Shown here in pieces: positions 1 through 6,200 of a DNA stretch of 10,994 nt. The notes under the pieces were generated by a model. That model made no database searches. It saw nothing but the letters and a program-made list of their open reading frames with translations, and was not told the DNA's origin. The stretch is taken from the NCBI GenBank assembly GCA_039795755.1, contig JBDKLF010000025.1, positions 1 through 10,994 on the forward strand, in the 5' to 3' direction. This DNA comes from JANNXY01 sp039795755 (GTDB lineage Bacteria; Patescibacteriota; Minisyncoccia; Phycocordibacterales; CAIZIN01). Positions within the stretch are counted from its first letter, which is position 1. Each line of letters begins with the position of its first letter. The position numbers and the translations under genes were made by a program.

Positions 1-1
1 T

Positions 2-1006
2 GCACCATCAACCAAAGAATCAGAATTGTTGAAGCTCAAGGATCTGCATCCAATTATTGAGCTCGTGCTTGAGCATCGAGAATTACAGAAATTACTTTCT
101 ACATACATCGATACATTACCAACGCTTGCTGATGAACAAGATCGAGTACACACCTCACTCATTCAGTACGGTGCTGCGACTGGGCGTATGGCTTCGACAC
201 ATCCTAATCTCCAGAATATTCCGATCAAATCAGAAAAGGGAAGAGCGATTCGAAAGGTCTTTATTGCTGAAAAGGGATATGACTTGGTAGCAATTGATTA
301 TTCTCAAATGGAATTACGTATTGCCGCATTTCTCTCGGGTGATAAAAAATTGATTGAAATCTTTAATCAAGGACAAGATGTACATACTGCAGTTGCCGCA
401 CAAGTCTTCAGGGTAGATCCAAAAGACGTTGATAAAGAAATGCGAAGAAAGGCAAAGGTAATTAACTTCGGAATTCTCTATGGTATGGGAGTTACTGCGC
501 TTAAAGATAACCTTGGTGGTACACGAGAAGAAGCACAAGTTTTCTACAACACCTACTTCGAGACATTCACTGAACTCGCTGTATATCTCGACCGAGTCAA
601 AGCTGAGACAGCCCGCAAAGGATATACTGAGACATACTTTGGTCGCCGACGATATATCGAAGGAATGAATTCATCGTTACCGTTCGTACGATCAATTGCT
701 GAACGAGCTGCAATTAATGCGCCAATTCAGGGAACAGAAGCAGATGTCATCAAATGGGCAATGGTAAAGATTGCTGATTGGGTAAAGACAGAACAACTCG
801 AAGACGAGGTAAGAATGTTACTACAGGTGCATGATGAATTATTATTCGAAATCAAAGAAGGAAAGGCAGATGAATATATTCCAAAGATTAGAGAAATTAT
901 GGAGAATATTATTGACCCGAAAGAAGTATATGGTGTGAAGATGACCACTGAAGCATCTGTGGGGAAGCATTGGGGTAATTTAGAAAAAGTAATAAAGAAG
1001 ATCTAG
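2..1006 (+). CDS. polA: DNA polymerase I, polymerase domain (5'-partial)
   Basis: Family A DNA polymerase, which fills gaps and processes Okazaki fragments. The reading frame is open from base 2, so the gene begins upstream; a TTG at 26 lies inside the conserved palm/thumb region and is not the start. The 334 visible residues carry, counting from base 2: the TGR..STHPNLQNIP segment, motif A DYSQMELR (about residue 99, catalytic Asp first), motif B on the O-helix RRKAKVINFGILYG (148-161, with the Lys, Phe and Tyr expected in Pol I), and motif C QVHDEL (275-280, second catalytic Asp). The Phe in NFG is the residue type that discriminates sugars in Pol I. No proofreading or 5' nuclease domain can be judged because the N-terminus is missing. 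The stop TAG is followed one base later by the HolA-like gene, so the two are probably cotranscribed. Confidence 0.97.
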   Translation, partial: APSTKESELLKLKDLHPIIELVLEHRELQKLLSTYIDTLPTLADEQDRVHTSLIQYGAATGRMASTHPNLQNIPIKSEKGRAIRKVFIAEKGYDLVAIDYSQMELRIAAFLSGDKKLIEIFNQGQDVHTAVAAQVFRVDPKDVDKEMRRKAKVINFGILYGMGVTALKDNLGGTREEAQVFYNTYFETFTELAVYLDRVKAETARKGYTETYFGRRRYIEGMNSSLPFVRSIAERAAINAPIQGTEADVIKWAMVKIADWVKTEQLEDEVRMLLQVHDELLFEIKEGKADEYIPKIREIMENIIDPKEVYGVKMTTEASVGKHWGNLEKVIKKI

Positions 1007-1007
1007 T

Positions 1008-1736
1008 ATGATATGGACTTTTGTTGGAGAACATAATGCGATTGAGAAAGAGGTGAACAAGCTTGTTTCGCTCCTTCACAAAAAGCAGCCAGATGCAGAA
1101 ACATTACGAATGAATGAAGAAACATTTGATCCGGTATTTCTCGATGAAATTATCTCAAGTCAGGGATTGTTTTCTCCAAAGTATATTGTGATCATTGAAA
1201 GCATTGATCTTAAATCAGAAAAAGGAGAGACAATGCTCGATAAATTGGTAGATATGAAAGCTGCCGAACATGCATTCGTTATTTCTTTTCCCAAGTTACT
1301 TGCTGAACCCAAGAAAAAATTCCAAAAGCATTCATATGAATATAAAGAATACGAATCTACTTCAGCAAAAGCTACTTCTGGTGTAAAAGAAAATAACTTT
1401 GAAATGGCTGATCGAATAGGGGAACGTGATGTCATTGGTCTCTGGCAAGTCTATGCAAAGAAAATAACCGATGATACTTCACCAGAAGAAATTCACGGCA
1501 TGTTCGTCTGGCAGATCAAGGGAATGCTCCTTGCAATGAAGACAAAAGTAGCAGGAGAAGCTCATATGAATGACTTTCCTTATAGCAAAGCAAAGCGTTA
1601 TAGTAAGAACTTTTCTCAAGCCGAGCTTGAACAATTACTCTTTGAACTCATGGTGATGTACGACAAAGCACATGCCGGCAAGGCGGATCTTCCTGCTGAG
1701 CTCGAGCGATGGGTATTGAAATTGGGTAAAAAATAG
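1008..1736 (+). CDS. holA: HolA-like DNA polymerase III delta subunit (divergent, short)
   Basis: Probable clamp-loader delta subunit, which opens the sliding clamp during replication. At 242 residues it is clearly shorter than the roughly 340 of typical HolA. The support is family-like pattern rather than catalytic motifs: an N-terminal region of Rossmann/AAA type (WTFVGEHN near the start, then strands around YIVIIES and HAFVISFP), a segment NNFEMADRIGERDVIGLW (about 129-146) resembling the HolA 'FxLADAIGxRD' lid region, and a C-terminal helical part with PYSKAKRYSKNFSQAELEQL (about 191-210) resembling the delta collar domain. Between them lies a low-complexity Ser/Thr/Ala/Lys linker (STSAKATSGVKEN). 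It starts 1 base after the polA stop with no Shine-Dalgarno site, suggesting translational coupling. The gene order supports a replication role. Family assignment is good but not certain. Confidence 0.72.
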   Translation: MIWTFVGEHNAIEKEVNKLVSLLHKKQPDAETLRMNEETFDPVFLDEIISSQGLFSPKYIVIIESIDLKSEKGETMLDKLVDMKAAEHAFVISFPKLLAEPKKKFQKHSYEYKEYESTSAKATSGVKENNFEMADRIGERDVIGLWQVYAKKITDDTSPEEIHGMFVWQIKGMLLAMKTKVAGEAHMNDFPYSKAKRYSKNFSQAELEQLLFELMVMYDKAHAGKADLPAELERWVLKLGKK

Positions 1737-1761
1737 ACTTTTCTGTATTTTCTGTTATATT
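1734..1761 (+). promoter_or_regulatory. Promoter for tRNA-Lys (extended -10)
   Basis: An extended -10 TG-T-TATATT lies at 1753-1761, and a weak -35 TAGACT (1734-1739, overlapping the holA stop) sits 16 bases upstream of the hexamer. The predicted start is near 1768, about 6 bases before the mature tRNA. The same TGTTATA core recurs at several other promoters in this window. Confidence 0.6.
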
Positions 1762-1773
1762 TCTAATCTATAT

Positions 1774-1846
1774 GCGCCTATAGCTCAGTCGGTAGAGCGG
1801 CTCCCTTTTAAGGAGATGGTCGTAGGTTCGATTCCTACTAGGCGCA
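1774..1846 (+). tRNA. trnK: tRNA-Lys (anticodon UUU)
   Basis: A 73-base cloverleaf. The acceptor stem GCGCCTA/TAGGCGC is perfect, followed by discriminator A; the D stem is GCTC/GAGC, the anticodon loop CTTTTAA gives anticodon TTT, and the T arm is GTAGG-TTCGATT-CCTAC. The anticodon stem has a G-A mismatch at the 27-43 position. CCA is not encoded, because CAA follows the discriminator base. Its last three bases are also the first three of a perfect hairpin (1844-1868). Downstream lies a structured GC-rich leader and then an ABC-F gene on the same strand. Confidence 0.95.
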
Positions 1847-1868
1847 CAAATTGCGGGGCAATTTGTGC
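1844..1868 (+). other. Perfect 11-bp hairpin overlapping the tRNA-Lys 3' end
   Basis: GCACAAATTGC (1844-1854), loop GGG, then GCAATTTGTGC (1858-1868) form a perfect stem. The left arm begins with the final GCA of the tRNA, so folding it would compete with the closed acceptor stem. It is followed by GC-rich sequence rather than a T tract, so it is not a classical intrinsic terminator. It could be a processing signal or the first part of the adjacent repeat-like element. Confidence 0.7.
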
Positions 1869-1938
1869 GAGCCGGAGGTCGCGTAGGCGACCGAGGCGGG
1901 GCCGCGGCCGTCGCTAGCAAGCGACGAGCTGTGGCCAC
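1869..1938 (+). repeat. GC-rich two-hairpin element, REP-like or ABC-F leader
   Basis: A stretch of strikingly high G+C in an AT-leaning region. Stem A pairs GCC (1871-1873) with GGC (1895-1897) and GGTCGC (1877-1882) with GCGACC (1887-1892) around loop GTAG. Stem B pairs GGCCGC (1900-1905) with GTGGCC (1931-1936, one G-U) and, inside it, GTCGCT (1910-1915) with AGCGAC (1920-1925) around loop AGCA. The base composition unlike all neighbouring sequence suggests a dispersed intergenic repeat, but only one copy lies in the window, so repetition is not shown. The alternative is a structured mRNA leader controlling the ABC-F gene nine bases downstream. Confidence 0.5.
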
Positions 1939-1947
1939 AAGTAAACT

Positions 1948-3459
1948 ATGCAAAAAACCATCTCAATCAAAAGTGTCGAATATAGCATTAATGAAAAACC
2001 CATTCTTCAAGGAGTTTCTTTTTCTTGTAATGAGAAAGAACGATTGTGTATATTCGGGGAGAACGGTGCAGGGAAGTCTACGATGCTTAAAATTATCATG
2101 GGAGCAATCGAGACTGATAGTGGAACTATTGAGCGACAAGGTCACATTCGATTGCTCTATGTACCACAGGAATTCGATCAAGAATATTATCCCCTTACGG
2201 TAGAAGAATATATTGTGAAGCTTGCTGGTCCCGCATTCTTTAAAAAAGTTGAAGATATTTCGACTGCATTAGGATTCAATACCGAACGGTTCAAAGCAAA
2301 GACGTGTGGAAGTCTCTCGGGAGGACAGCAAAAGATTGTGGCACTCTCGGTGGCATTTGCATTGAGACCAGATTTCTTGTTGCTCGATGAACCAGAAAAC
2401 CATCTCGACATTATTAGTCGAAAGGTGCTTATTGAATTTCTCATTGATTTCAAAGGTGGAGTGATTTTTATTTCGCATGATCGATTGTTGATTGATTCTA
2501 TTGCGACCAAGATTGGTGAACTTGCTGATGGCAAGATGAATATTTCTGAAGGTGACTACGATGATTATATCGAGATGAAAATGCGTCGCATCGGTGGACT
2601 ACAAAGAGAGTTCGACAAAGAAGCAAAACGTATCAAACAACTCTCTGCCAACATCTCAATTCTTCAGCAAAAGGCATTTCGAGGGAAGGAAGTCTCTGCA
2701 TATCGCAAAGCAAAAGAAGAACTTGATGCACTCAAGGCTGCACACAAAGAATCAGGACGACCAGATGAAAAGAAGACCAAGATTCGCCTCGCGCAGACTG
2801 ATGAAAAGCTCTATAACGGAAAGCTCATTTGTCGTATCAAAGATGGACTATTCAAATACGAAGGAGCAAAGCTTCGCACATTCGGTGAAGCCAATCTCGA
2901 AGTTCGATCTGGTAACAAAATCGTGCTCATCGGAAGAAATGGGTCTGGTAAATCAACCTTTCTCAAATGTCTTACAGGAGAGCTTCCGCTTACTAAGGGT
3001 GAAATCGCGTGGGCAAGTGATGTGAAGTGGGCATACTTCGATCAGCATTCATCATTTGGTCCTGATCAGACTGCGGTACAAATTATCAAGGACAAGTTGC
3101 AGTGTGGCGATACTGATGCGCAGGCAGCACTTGGCGCCATGCGATTCGATATGGCGCGAATGATTGCCCCTGTACGAACACTCTCGGGAGGGGAGCGCAT
3201 GCGTATTCGCTTTGCGATGGTATTTGGCAAGAAGCCTGACTTTATCGTGCTCGATGAGCCAACGAACCATATTGATGAAGTAACGTGGGAAATTCTCCTC
3301 CATGCATGTACCATCTCGAAAAGTTCCATATTACTTGTGACACACGACCATGAATTCATTGAAGCATTCAAACCAACCGTATTCTGGATGATTCATGATC
3401 ACAAGATTCTCGAGCGACACAAGGAGCTCGATGTATTGCTTGAGGAGCTTAAACAATAA
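1948..3459 (+). CDS. ABC-F family ATPase (ribosome-associated)
   Basis: A 503-residue soluble protein with two fused ABC ATPase domains and no membrane segments, the mark of the ABC-F class, whose studied members bind the ribosomal E site and act as translation or antibiotic-resistance factors. Domain 1 has Walker A GENGAGKST (37-45), signature LSGGQ (123-127), Walker B with LLLDEPENHLD (144-154) and switch SHDR. Domain 2 has GRNGSGKST (329-337), LSGGER (412-417), FIVLDEPTNHID (432-443) and THDH. A charged helical linker rich in Lys, Glu and Arg (about 205-300) separates them. The first Walker B reads DEPEN where ABC-F usually has DEPTN. The ATG at 1948 has no Shine-Dalgarno site, but the first domain begins almost at once, so the start is right. 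Which ABC-F subfamily it belongs to cannot be told from sequence alone. The stop abuts the convergent pgeF stop. Confidence 0.93.
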   Translation: MQKTISIKSVEYSINEKPILQGVSFSCNEKERLCIFGENGAGKSTMLKIIMGAIETDSGTIERQGHIRLLYVPQEFDQEYYPLTVEEYIVKLAGPAFFKKVEDISTALGFNTERFKAKTCGSLSGGQQKIVALSVAFALRPDFLLLDEPENHLDIISRKVLIEFLIDFKGGVIFISHDRLLIDSIATKIGELADGKMNISEGDYDDYIEMKMRRIGGLQREFDKEAKRIKQLSANISILQQKAFRGKEVSAYRKAKEELDALKAAHKESGRPDEKKTKIRLAQTDEKLYNGKLICRIKDGLFKYEGAKLRTFGEANLEVRSGNKIVLIGRNGSGKSTFLKCLTGELPLTKGEIAWASDVKWAYFDQHSSFGPDQTAVQIIKDKLQCGDTDAQAALGAMRFDMARMIAPVRTLSGGERMRIRFAMVFGKKPDFIVLDEPTNHIDEVTWEILLHACTISKSSILLVTHDHEFIEAFKPTVFWMIHDHKILERHKELDVLLEELKQ

Positions 3460-4185
3460 TCATTTGAGCATAATAATAGTGACGAATCTTCCTTCTGGTT
3501 CACCTGTTCTATCTGAACGATAGTGTGAATAATAATTTTTATTTGAAGCGGTATCGATTTCACTGTCTTGAATATTTGTGATTAGAACACCTGCGCTTAC
3601 TAGTTGATCAATAATAAAGCCGAGTAAATTAATGTTTGCGGTATTTCCCCGTATTGATACGTAAGGTTTCCATTCAGGAAGATTGTGTTGAGTAACAACC
3701 TCGAGGGGAAATTGATAAGAATCTTTTCGAATACCTGGTCCAACAAAAACTTGTATGTCTGCTGGGTTTGAGCCGAAGCGTAGTTTCATTTGTTCAACTG
3801 CTTTGAAGGCAAGTTTTTTATTCGTAGGTTTCCATCCAAGATGTATTAATGAAATCGCTCGTTGTTTTGGATCGAATAGAGCAATAGGGAAGCAATCAGC
3901 GGTTACCATAGACAGAATTAATTGAGGAGTATTAGTCATGAGACATTCACAGGGAATTGCACTCTCGCCGTCTGATATACCACGTCCTCTGTCTGAGTTA
4001 TTTACTGTGGTGATTGTTTCTCCATGCTCGAGCTGAGCCATGACCATGTCGGTGCTTTTGAGTTGATATGGAGCGAGAAATACTTCTCGGTTTTTTATCA
4101 CTTCAGCACAAGGGCCCCACTTGAAAGACATGTTTCCATCTTGTTTATTAGAAAATGCAAATACAATCTCTTCAGGGATTTTCAT
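3460..4185 (-). CDS. pgeF: PgeF/YfiH-family purine nucleoside phosphorylase (laccase-domain protein)
   Basis: A 241-residue member of the DUF152/LACC1 family, once called multicopper oxidase-like and now known to include purine nucleoside phosphorylase and adenosine deaminase activities; E. coli YfiH also acts in peptidoglycan precursor editing. The His-Cys-His metal and catalytic set is present: His54 in AQLEHGE, Cys98 in TADCFPI, His115 in IHLGWK. VGPGIRKDSYQ and the C-terminal YYSHYRSD..TGEPEGRF also fit. The CTY-type Cys near the end is replaced (DTASN). The frame is open to an ATG at 4251, but the ATG at 4185 is preferred: it gives MKIPEEIVFAFS, matches the family N-terminus, avoids overlapping doxX, and lies 6 bases after an extended -10. 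It is the only visible nucleoside-salvage gene here and has no operon partners. Confidence 0.88.
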   Translation of the reverse strand: MKIPEEIVFAFSNKQDGNMSFKWGPCAEVIKNREVFLAPYQLKSTDMVMAQLEHGETITTVNNSDRGRGISDGESAIPCECLMTNTPQLILSMVTADCFPIALFDPKQRAISLIHLGWKPTNKKLAFKAVEQMKLRFGSNPADIQVFVGPGIRKDSYQFPLEVVTQHNLPEWKPYVSIRGNTANINLLGFIIDQLVSAGVLITNIQDSEIDTASNKNYYSHYRSDRTGEPEGRFVTIIMLK

Positions 4186-4191
4186 GCAAAA

Positions 4192-4200
4192 AGTATAACA
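4192..4200 (-). promoter_or_regulatory. Extended -10 promoter of pgeF, leaderless spacing
   Basis: On the minus strand TG-T-TATACT ends 6 bases before the ATG at 4185, which places the predicted transcription start on the A of the start codon. Any -35 contact would fall on the doxX start region. This element supports choosing the ATG at 4185. Confidence 0.65.
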
Positions 4201-4202
4201 TA

Positions 4203-4211
4203 TGCTAAAAT
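4203..4211 (+). promoter_or_regulatory. Extended -10 promoter of the DoxX gene
   Basis: TG-C-TAAAAT lies 8 bases before the ATG at 4220, predicting a start at about 4218 and essentially no leader. It sits back to back with the pgeF -10 (4192-4197) within a 34-base divergent gap, so the two polymerases cannot bind both sites freely at once. Confidence 0.55.
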
Positions 4212-4219
4212 CATCCATT

Positions 4220-4606
4220 ATGATACAAAAAATAAAAGTACCAGCAGACATTGCGCTGCTCGTTGCACGATTAATTATTGGAGGGATCTTTATCTTTAGT
4301 GCCTATATGAAGATTGCAGACATGGGAATGACCGTGGGATATTTCTCACAAATGGGAATTCCTGTATTTCTTACTTATATTGTTGCCTATGGTGAAATGA
4401 TTTTTGGAATCACTACCGTACTCGGAGTACTTATGGCTTCATCAACATTTTTCTTGAGCGTGGTAATGGCTTTTGCGGTGTATTACACCTATCCAATGGG
4501 AATGAATGTATTCATGGCACCACTCGCAGTGCTCGGAGCAACACTTGCACTACATGGAGCAGGAGCAGGGAAGTATCGACTTCCACTCTTCAAACAGTGG
4601 GACTAA
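4220..4606 (+). CDS. DoxX family membrane protein
   Basis: A 128-residue integral membrane protein of the DoxX family, with about four hydrophobic helices. Visible signatures are the N-terminal ARLIIGGIFIFSAYMKIADM, then TVGYFSQMGIP, the second-helix E in AYGEMIFGI, and the C-terminal LALHGAGAGKYRL typical of DoxX. Family members are linked to redox homeostasis or quinone-associated functions, but many are uncharacterised and the substrate here is unknown. The frame can start at ATG 4202, but the ATG at 4220 fits the promoter and the family start better. No Shine-Dalgarno site is present. Its TAA abuts the stop of a second DoxX-like gene on the other strand. Confidence 0.88.
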   Translation: MIQKIKVPADIALLVARLIIGGIFIFSAYMKIADMGMTVGYFSQMGIPVFLTYIVAYGEMIFGITTVLGVLMASSTFFLSVVMAFAVYYTYPMGMNVFMAPLAVLGATLALHGAGAGKYRLPLFKQWD

Positions 4607-5002
4607 TTACAAAGGCAAATCAATAGAAAATGCTCCTGGTCCGAGAAGGGCAATTGAGAGAGCAATAATACCTAATAATGAATCTACCATGGCTTCCTCA
4701 CCGTGGTATTTTCTTGTCTGTAATCGCAAGATATAGAGTACCAATGCTATGAGTGCGCCGACTTGTGTGAAGAGTCCAAGTACAAGCAATGTTCCTGCAA
4801 TAATGCGCAAGTATCCAATCACGCGATTGAGCACATGTGCGGTCTTGATGAAGAAAATACTGTGTAAAATATGCTTTGTGATAGAGTCTTCTTTCCAAAA
4901 CGCATTGAACGCGTGTACGAACAAGAAGTACGCGAGGGTGAGGCGTAGTATGGTCGGAGCAAGCATGCTCCAGTTGAGTAATTCAGGGAAAAATGACAAC
5001 AT
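4607..5002 (-). CDS. DoxX-like membrane protein (second type)
   Basis: A 131-residue membrane protein with about four hydrophobic segments. Recognisable parts are LAYFLFVHAFNAFW in helix 1, RIIAGTLLVLGLFTQVGAL in the middle, and the C-terminal LLGPGAFSIDLPL, which is a DoxX-type ending (GPGxxSxD). It is not a close copy of the neighbouring DoxX protein at 4220-4606: the ending is GPGAFSID rather than GAGKYRL, so these look like two subfamilies, not a tandem duplication. Function is unknown beyond membrane location. The ATG at 5002 lies 6 bases after a -10-like TAATAT on this strand, and no Shine-Dalgarno site is seen. The two DoxX genes are tail to tail with zero bases between their stops. 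Confidence 0.8.
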   Translation of the reverse strand: MLSFFPELLNWSMLAPTILRLTLAYFLFVHAFNAFWKEDSITKHILHSIFFIKTAHVLNRVIGYLRIIAGTLLVLGLFTQVGALIALVLYILRLQTRKYHGEEAMVDSLLGIIALSIALLGPGAFSIDLPL

Positions 5003-5007
5003 ACAAC

Positions 5008-5014
5008 TATATTA
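5008..5014. promoter_or_regulatory. Overlapping bidirectional -10 element
   Basis: TATATTA contains TATATT on the plus strand (5008-5013) and TAATAT on the minus strand (5014-5009). The minus hexamer is exactly 6 bases from the second DoxX ATG (predicted start at 5002), and the plus hexamer predicts a start at about 5020 with a 17-base leader for the methyltransferase gene. The two predicted starts are 18 bases apart. Confidence 0.5.
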
Positions 5015-5036
5015 CTCATTTTGACCGAAATAGCTA

Positions 5037-5519
5037 ATGAACACAGATCAACACCCCGTACATCTCCTGCTTGCAGATATGCGAAGTACTCATAATGTCG
5101 GCTCGATATTTCGCACAGCAGATGCTGCAGGAATTCAAAAGATAGTGCTCTCAGGCACCACACCAACACCATTGGATCGCTTCAATATTCCTCGCACAGA
5201 TGTTGCAAAGGTTGCACTTGGAGCAGAGAAGACGATTCCTTGGGAATACTCAGAAGATACTGTCTCAGTAATTAAAAAATATAAAAAAGAAGGATTTCAG
5301 ATTATCGCACTCGAGCAGTCAGATCGTTCGGTTGATTACAAAGCGGTTGCTCTCATACAACCAGCATTAATTATTTTGGGCAATGAACCAAAGGGGATTG
5401 ACCAATCAATACTAAGTTATGTTGATGTGATTGCTGAGATTCCCATGAAAGGGGAGAAGGAGTCATTGAACGTCTCAGTTGCTGCGGGGATTTTTCTTTT
5501 TAGAGTTTTGAATATTTAA
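5037..5519 (+). CDS. SpoU (TrmH) family RNA 2'-O-methyltransferase, short form
   Basis: A 160-residue SPOUT-class methyltransferase that uses S-adenosylmethionine and is expected to methylate a ribose 2'-OH in tRNA or rRNA. All three SpoU motifs are visible: motif 1 RSTHNVGSIFRTADA (about 16-30) with the catalytic-type Arg, motif 2 IILGNEPKGI (about 112-121), and motif 3 EIPMKGEKESLNVSVAAGI (about 134-152), which forms the trefoil knot. The length matches catalytic-domain-only members such as TrmL (about 157) rather than TrmH or RlmB, which carry extra domains. Target nucleotide cannot be deduced. The ATG at 5037 has no Shine-Dalgarno site. The neighbour downstream is convergent with a 16-base gap. 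Confidence 0.9.
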   Translation: MNTDQHPVHLLLADMRSTHNVGSIFRTADAAGIQKIVLSGTTPTPLDRFNIPRTDVAKVALGAEKTIPWEYSEDTVSVIKKYKKEGFQIIALEQSDRSVDYKAVALIQPALIILGNEPKGIDQSILSYVDVIAEIPMKGEKESLNVSVAAGIFLFRVLNI

Positions 5520-5535
5520 ATATAAAAATACTCCA

Positions 5536-5955
5536 TTACGCTGCGCGTTCGAAGTATGCTGAGTCAAATGGGGTGTTGAATGTTGAGCCACCCACAGTTG
5601 TGCGGAAGAGATACTGACCAGTTTCTACAGCTCGCAGCAGTCCGGTTACTTCAACAGGTCCACTAAAGAAACGTGGAACAATAGCCTGATCTCCCGGCCT
5701 TTGAATGAAGAAGCGCGGAACGATAGGTTTCAGAAACTCTCCCGGTTTTACAATCGGGTGGTTTCTCTGCAAATGCTCCATAGGCAAAATAAGCACTTGT
5801 CCCACTGCTTTACTCCAGGTCACATCATCATCGAGAGACCTAGGGTTGTCTGAGAGTTCGACGTAGCGGTCTGCTATATCACGTCCGATTGGTGTGTGAC
5901 AGGGTATCCATAACATGGATACCATACTCCAGTAGTTTGGGCTAAGAATGTTCAT
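5536..5955 (-). CDS. Hypothetical protein with duplicated IVPRFF motif
   Basis: A 139-residue soluble protein I do not recognise. The frame can extend to a TTG at 5979, but the ATG at 5955 (MNILSPNYW) is chosen because a TAGTAT hexamer lies 10 bases upstream. It has one Cys, no signal peptide, and no membrane helix. Its most visible feature is a short internal duplication, PIVPRFF then AIVPRFF about 15 residues later, separated by IQRPGDQ; the region looks like beta strands in a small barrel or repeat fold. Codon use, including CGA and CGC arginines, does not stand out from its neighbours. It fits exactly between two plus-strand genes with short gaps, which supports it being real. No function is proposed. 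Confidence 0.65.
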   Translation of the reverse strand: MNILSPNYWSMVSMLWIPCHTPIGRDIADRYVELSDNPRSLDDDVTWSKAVGQVLILPMEHLQRNHPIVKPGEFLKPIVPRFFIQRPGDQAIVPRFFSGPVEVTGLLRAVETGQYLFRTTVGGSTFNTPFDSAYFERAA

Positions 5956-5965
5956 ACTGGCATAA

Positions 5966-5988
5966 ATACTACATTGCAATGCTAATAA
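5966..5988. promoter_or_regulatory. Divergent -10 elements of the hypothetical and lipoprotein genes
   Basis: On the minus strand TAGTAT (5971-5966) lies 10 bases before the ATG at 5955. On the plus strand an extended -10 TG-C-TAATAA (5980-5988) lies 14 bases before the ATG at 6003. Predicted leaders are about 4 and 7 bases. Support is hexamer similarity only. Confidence 0.4.
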
Positions 5989-6002
5989 GTCAATGTTAAC
6001 CT

Positions 6003-6200
6003 ATGAGAAGTATGAAACTCGTTCCTATACTCGTTTGTTCACTTCTCGTGAATTTGATTGCCTGCTGGGGTCCTGTATCACGAATACTTGATCGGCTTGA
6101 GTTGAGATGGAGAATCTTTCTTTGTAAGCTTTACTGCCTTCCAGAGGATGATTCAATTCTGAAACTTCGGATCAAAACAGGAATGGTTACCAGGATGTAG
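6003..6200 (+). CDS. Small putative lipoprotein
   Basis: A 65-residue protein, not recognised. The N-terminus has a basic start, a hydrophobic run (LVPILVCSLLVNLIAC) and a lipobox-like LIAC with Cys at residue 21, so it may be exported and lipid-anchored by Lgt and LspA; the mature part would be only about 45 residues. An ATG at 6012 (MKLVPIL) would give an even more typical signal peptide and is a reasonable alternative start. Its last codons (MVTRM-stop) lie within a strong terminator hairpin, so the stop codon sits in the loop. The ordered promoter, frame and terminator support a real gene, but its small size and lack of homology I can name keep confidence moderate. The neighbour mutM is convergent. 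Confidence 0.55.
   Translation: MRSMKLVPILVCSLLVNLIACWGPVSRILDRLELRWRIFLCKLYCLPEDDSILKLRIKTGMVTRM

Noticed and set aside
26..28. TTG as the start of the polA gene
   Set aside because: The frame is open to base 2 and the upstream residues (APSTKESELL) already fit the Pol I polymerase domain, so the gene continues outside the window.
1768..1953. Minus-strand frame antisense to tRNA-Lys
   Set aside because: It is the translation of the reverse strand of a tRNA plus the GC-rich element, a well-known source of false proteins.
1865..2203. Plus-strand frame starting with GTG in the GC-rich element
   Set aside because: It overlaps the ABC-F gene in another frame, and its Arg/Gly/Ala start is only the translation of the GC-rich hairpins.
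4186..4251. Longer N-terminus for pgeF
   Set aside because: It would add 22 residues unlike the family, run over the DoxX start, and place the promoter inside the gene.
4570..4640. Bidirectional terminator between the two DoxX genes
   Set aside because: Only a 5-bp stem (CCACT/AGTGG) with no T tract was found, too weak to call.
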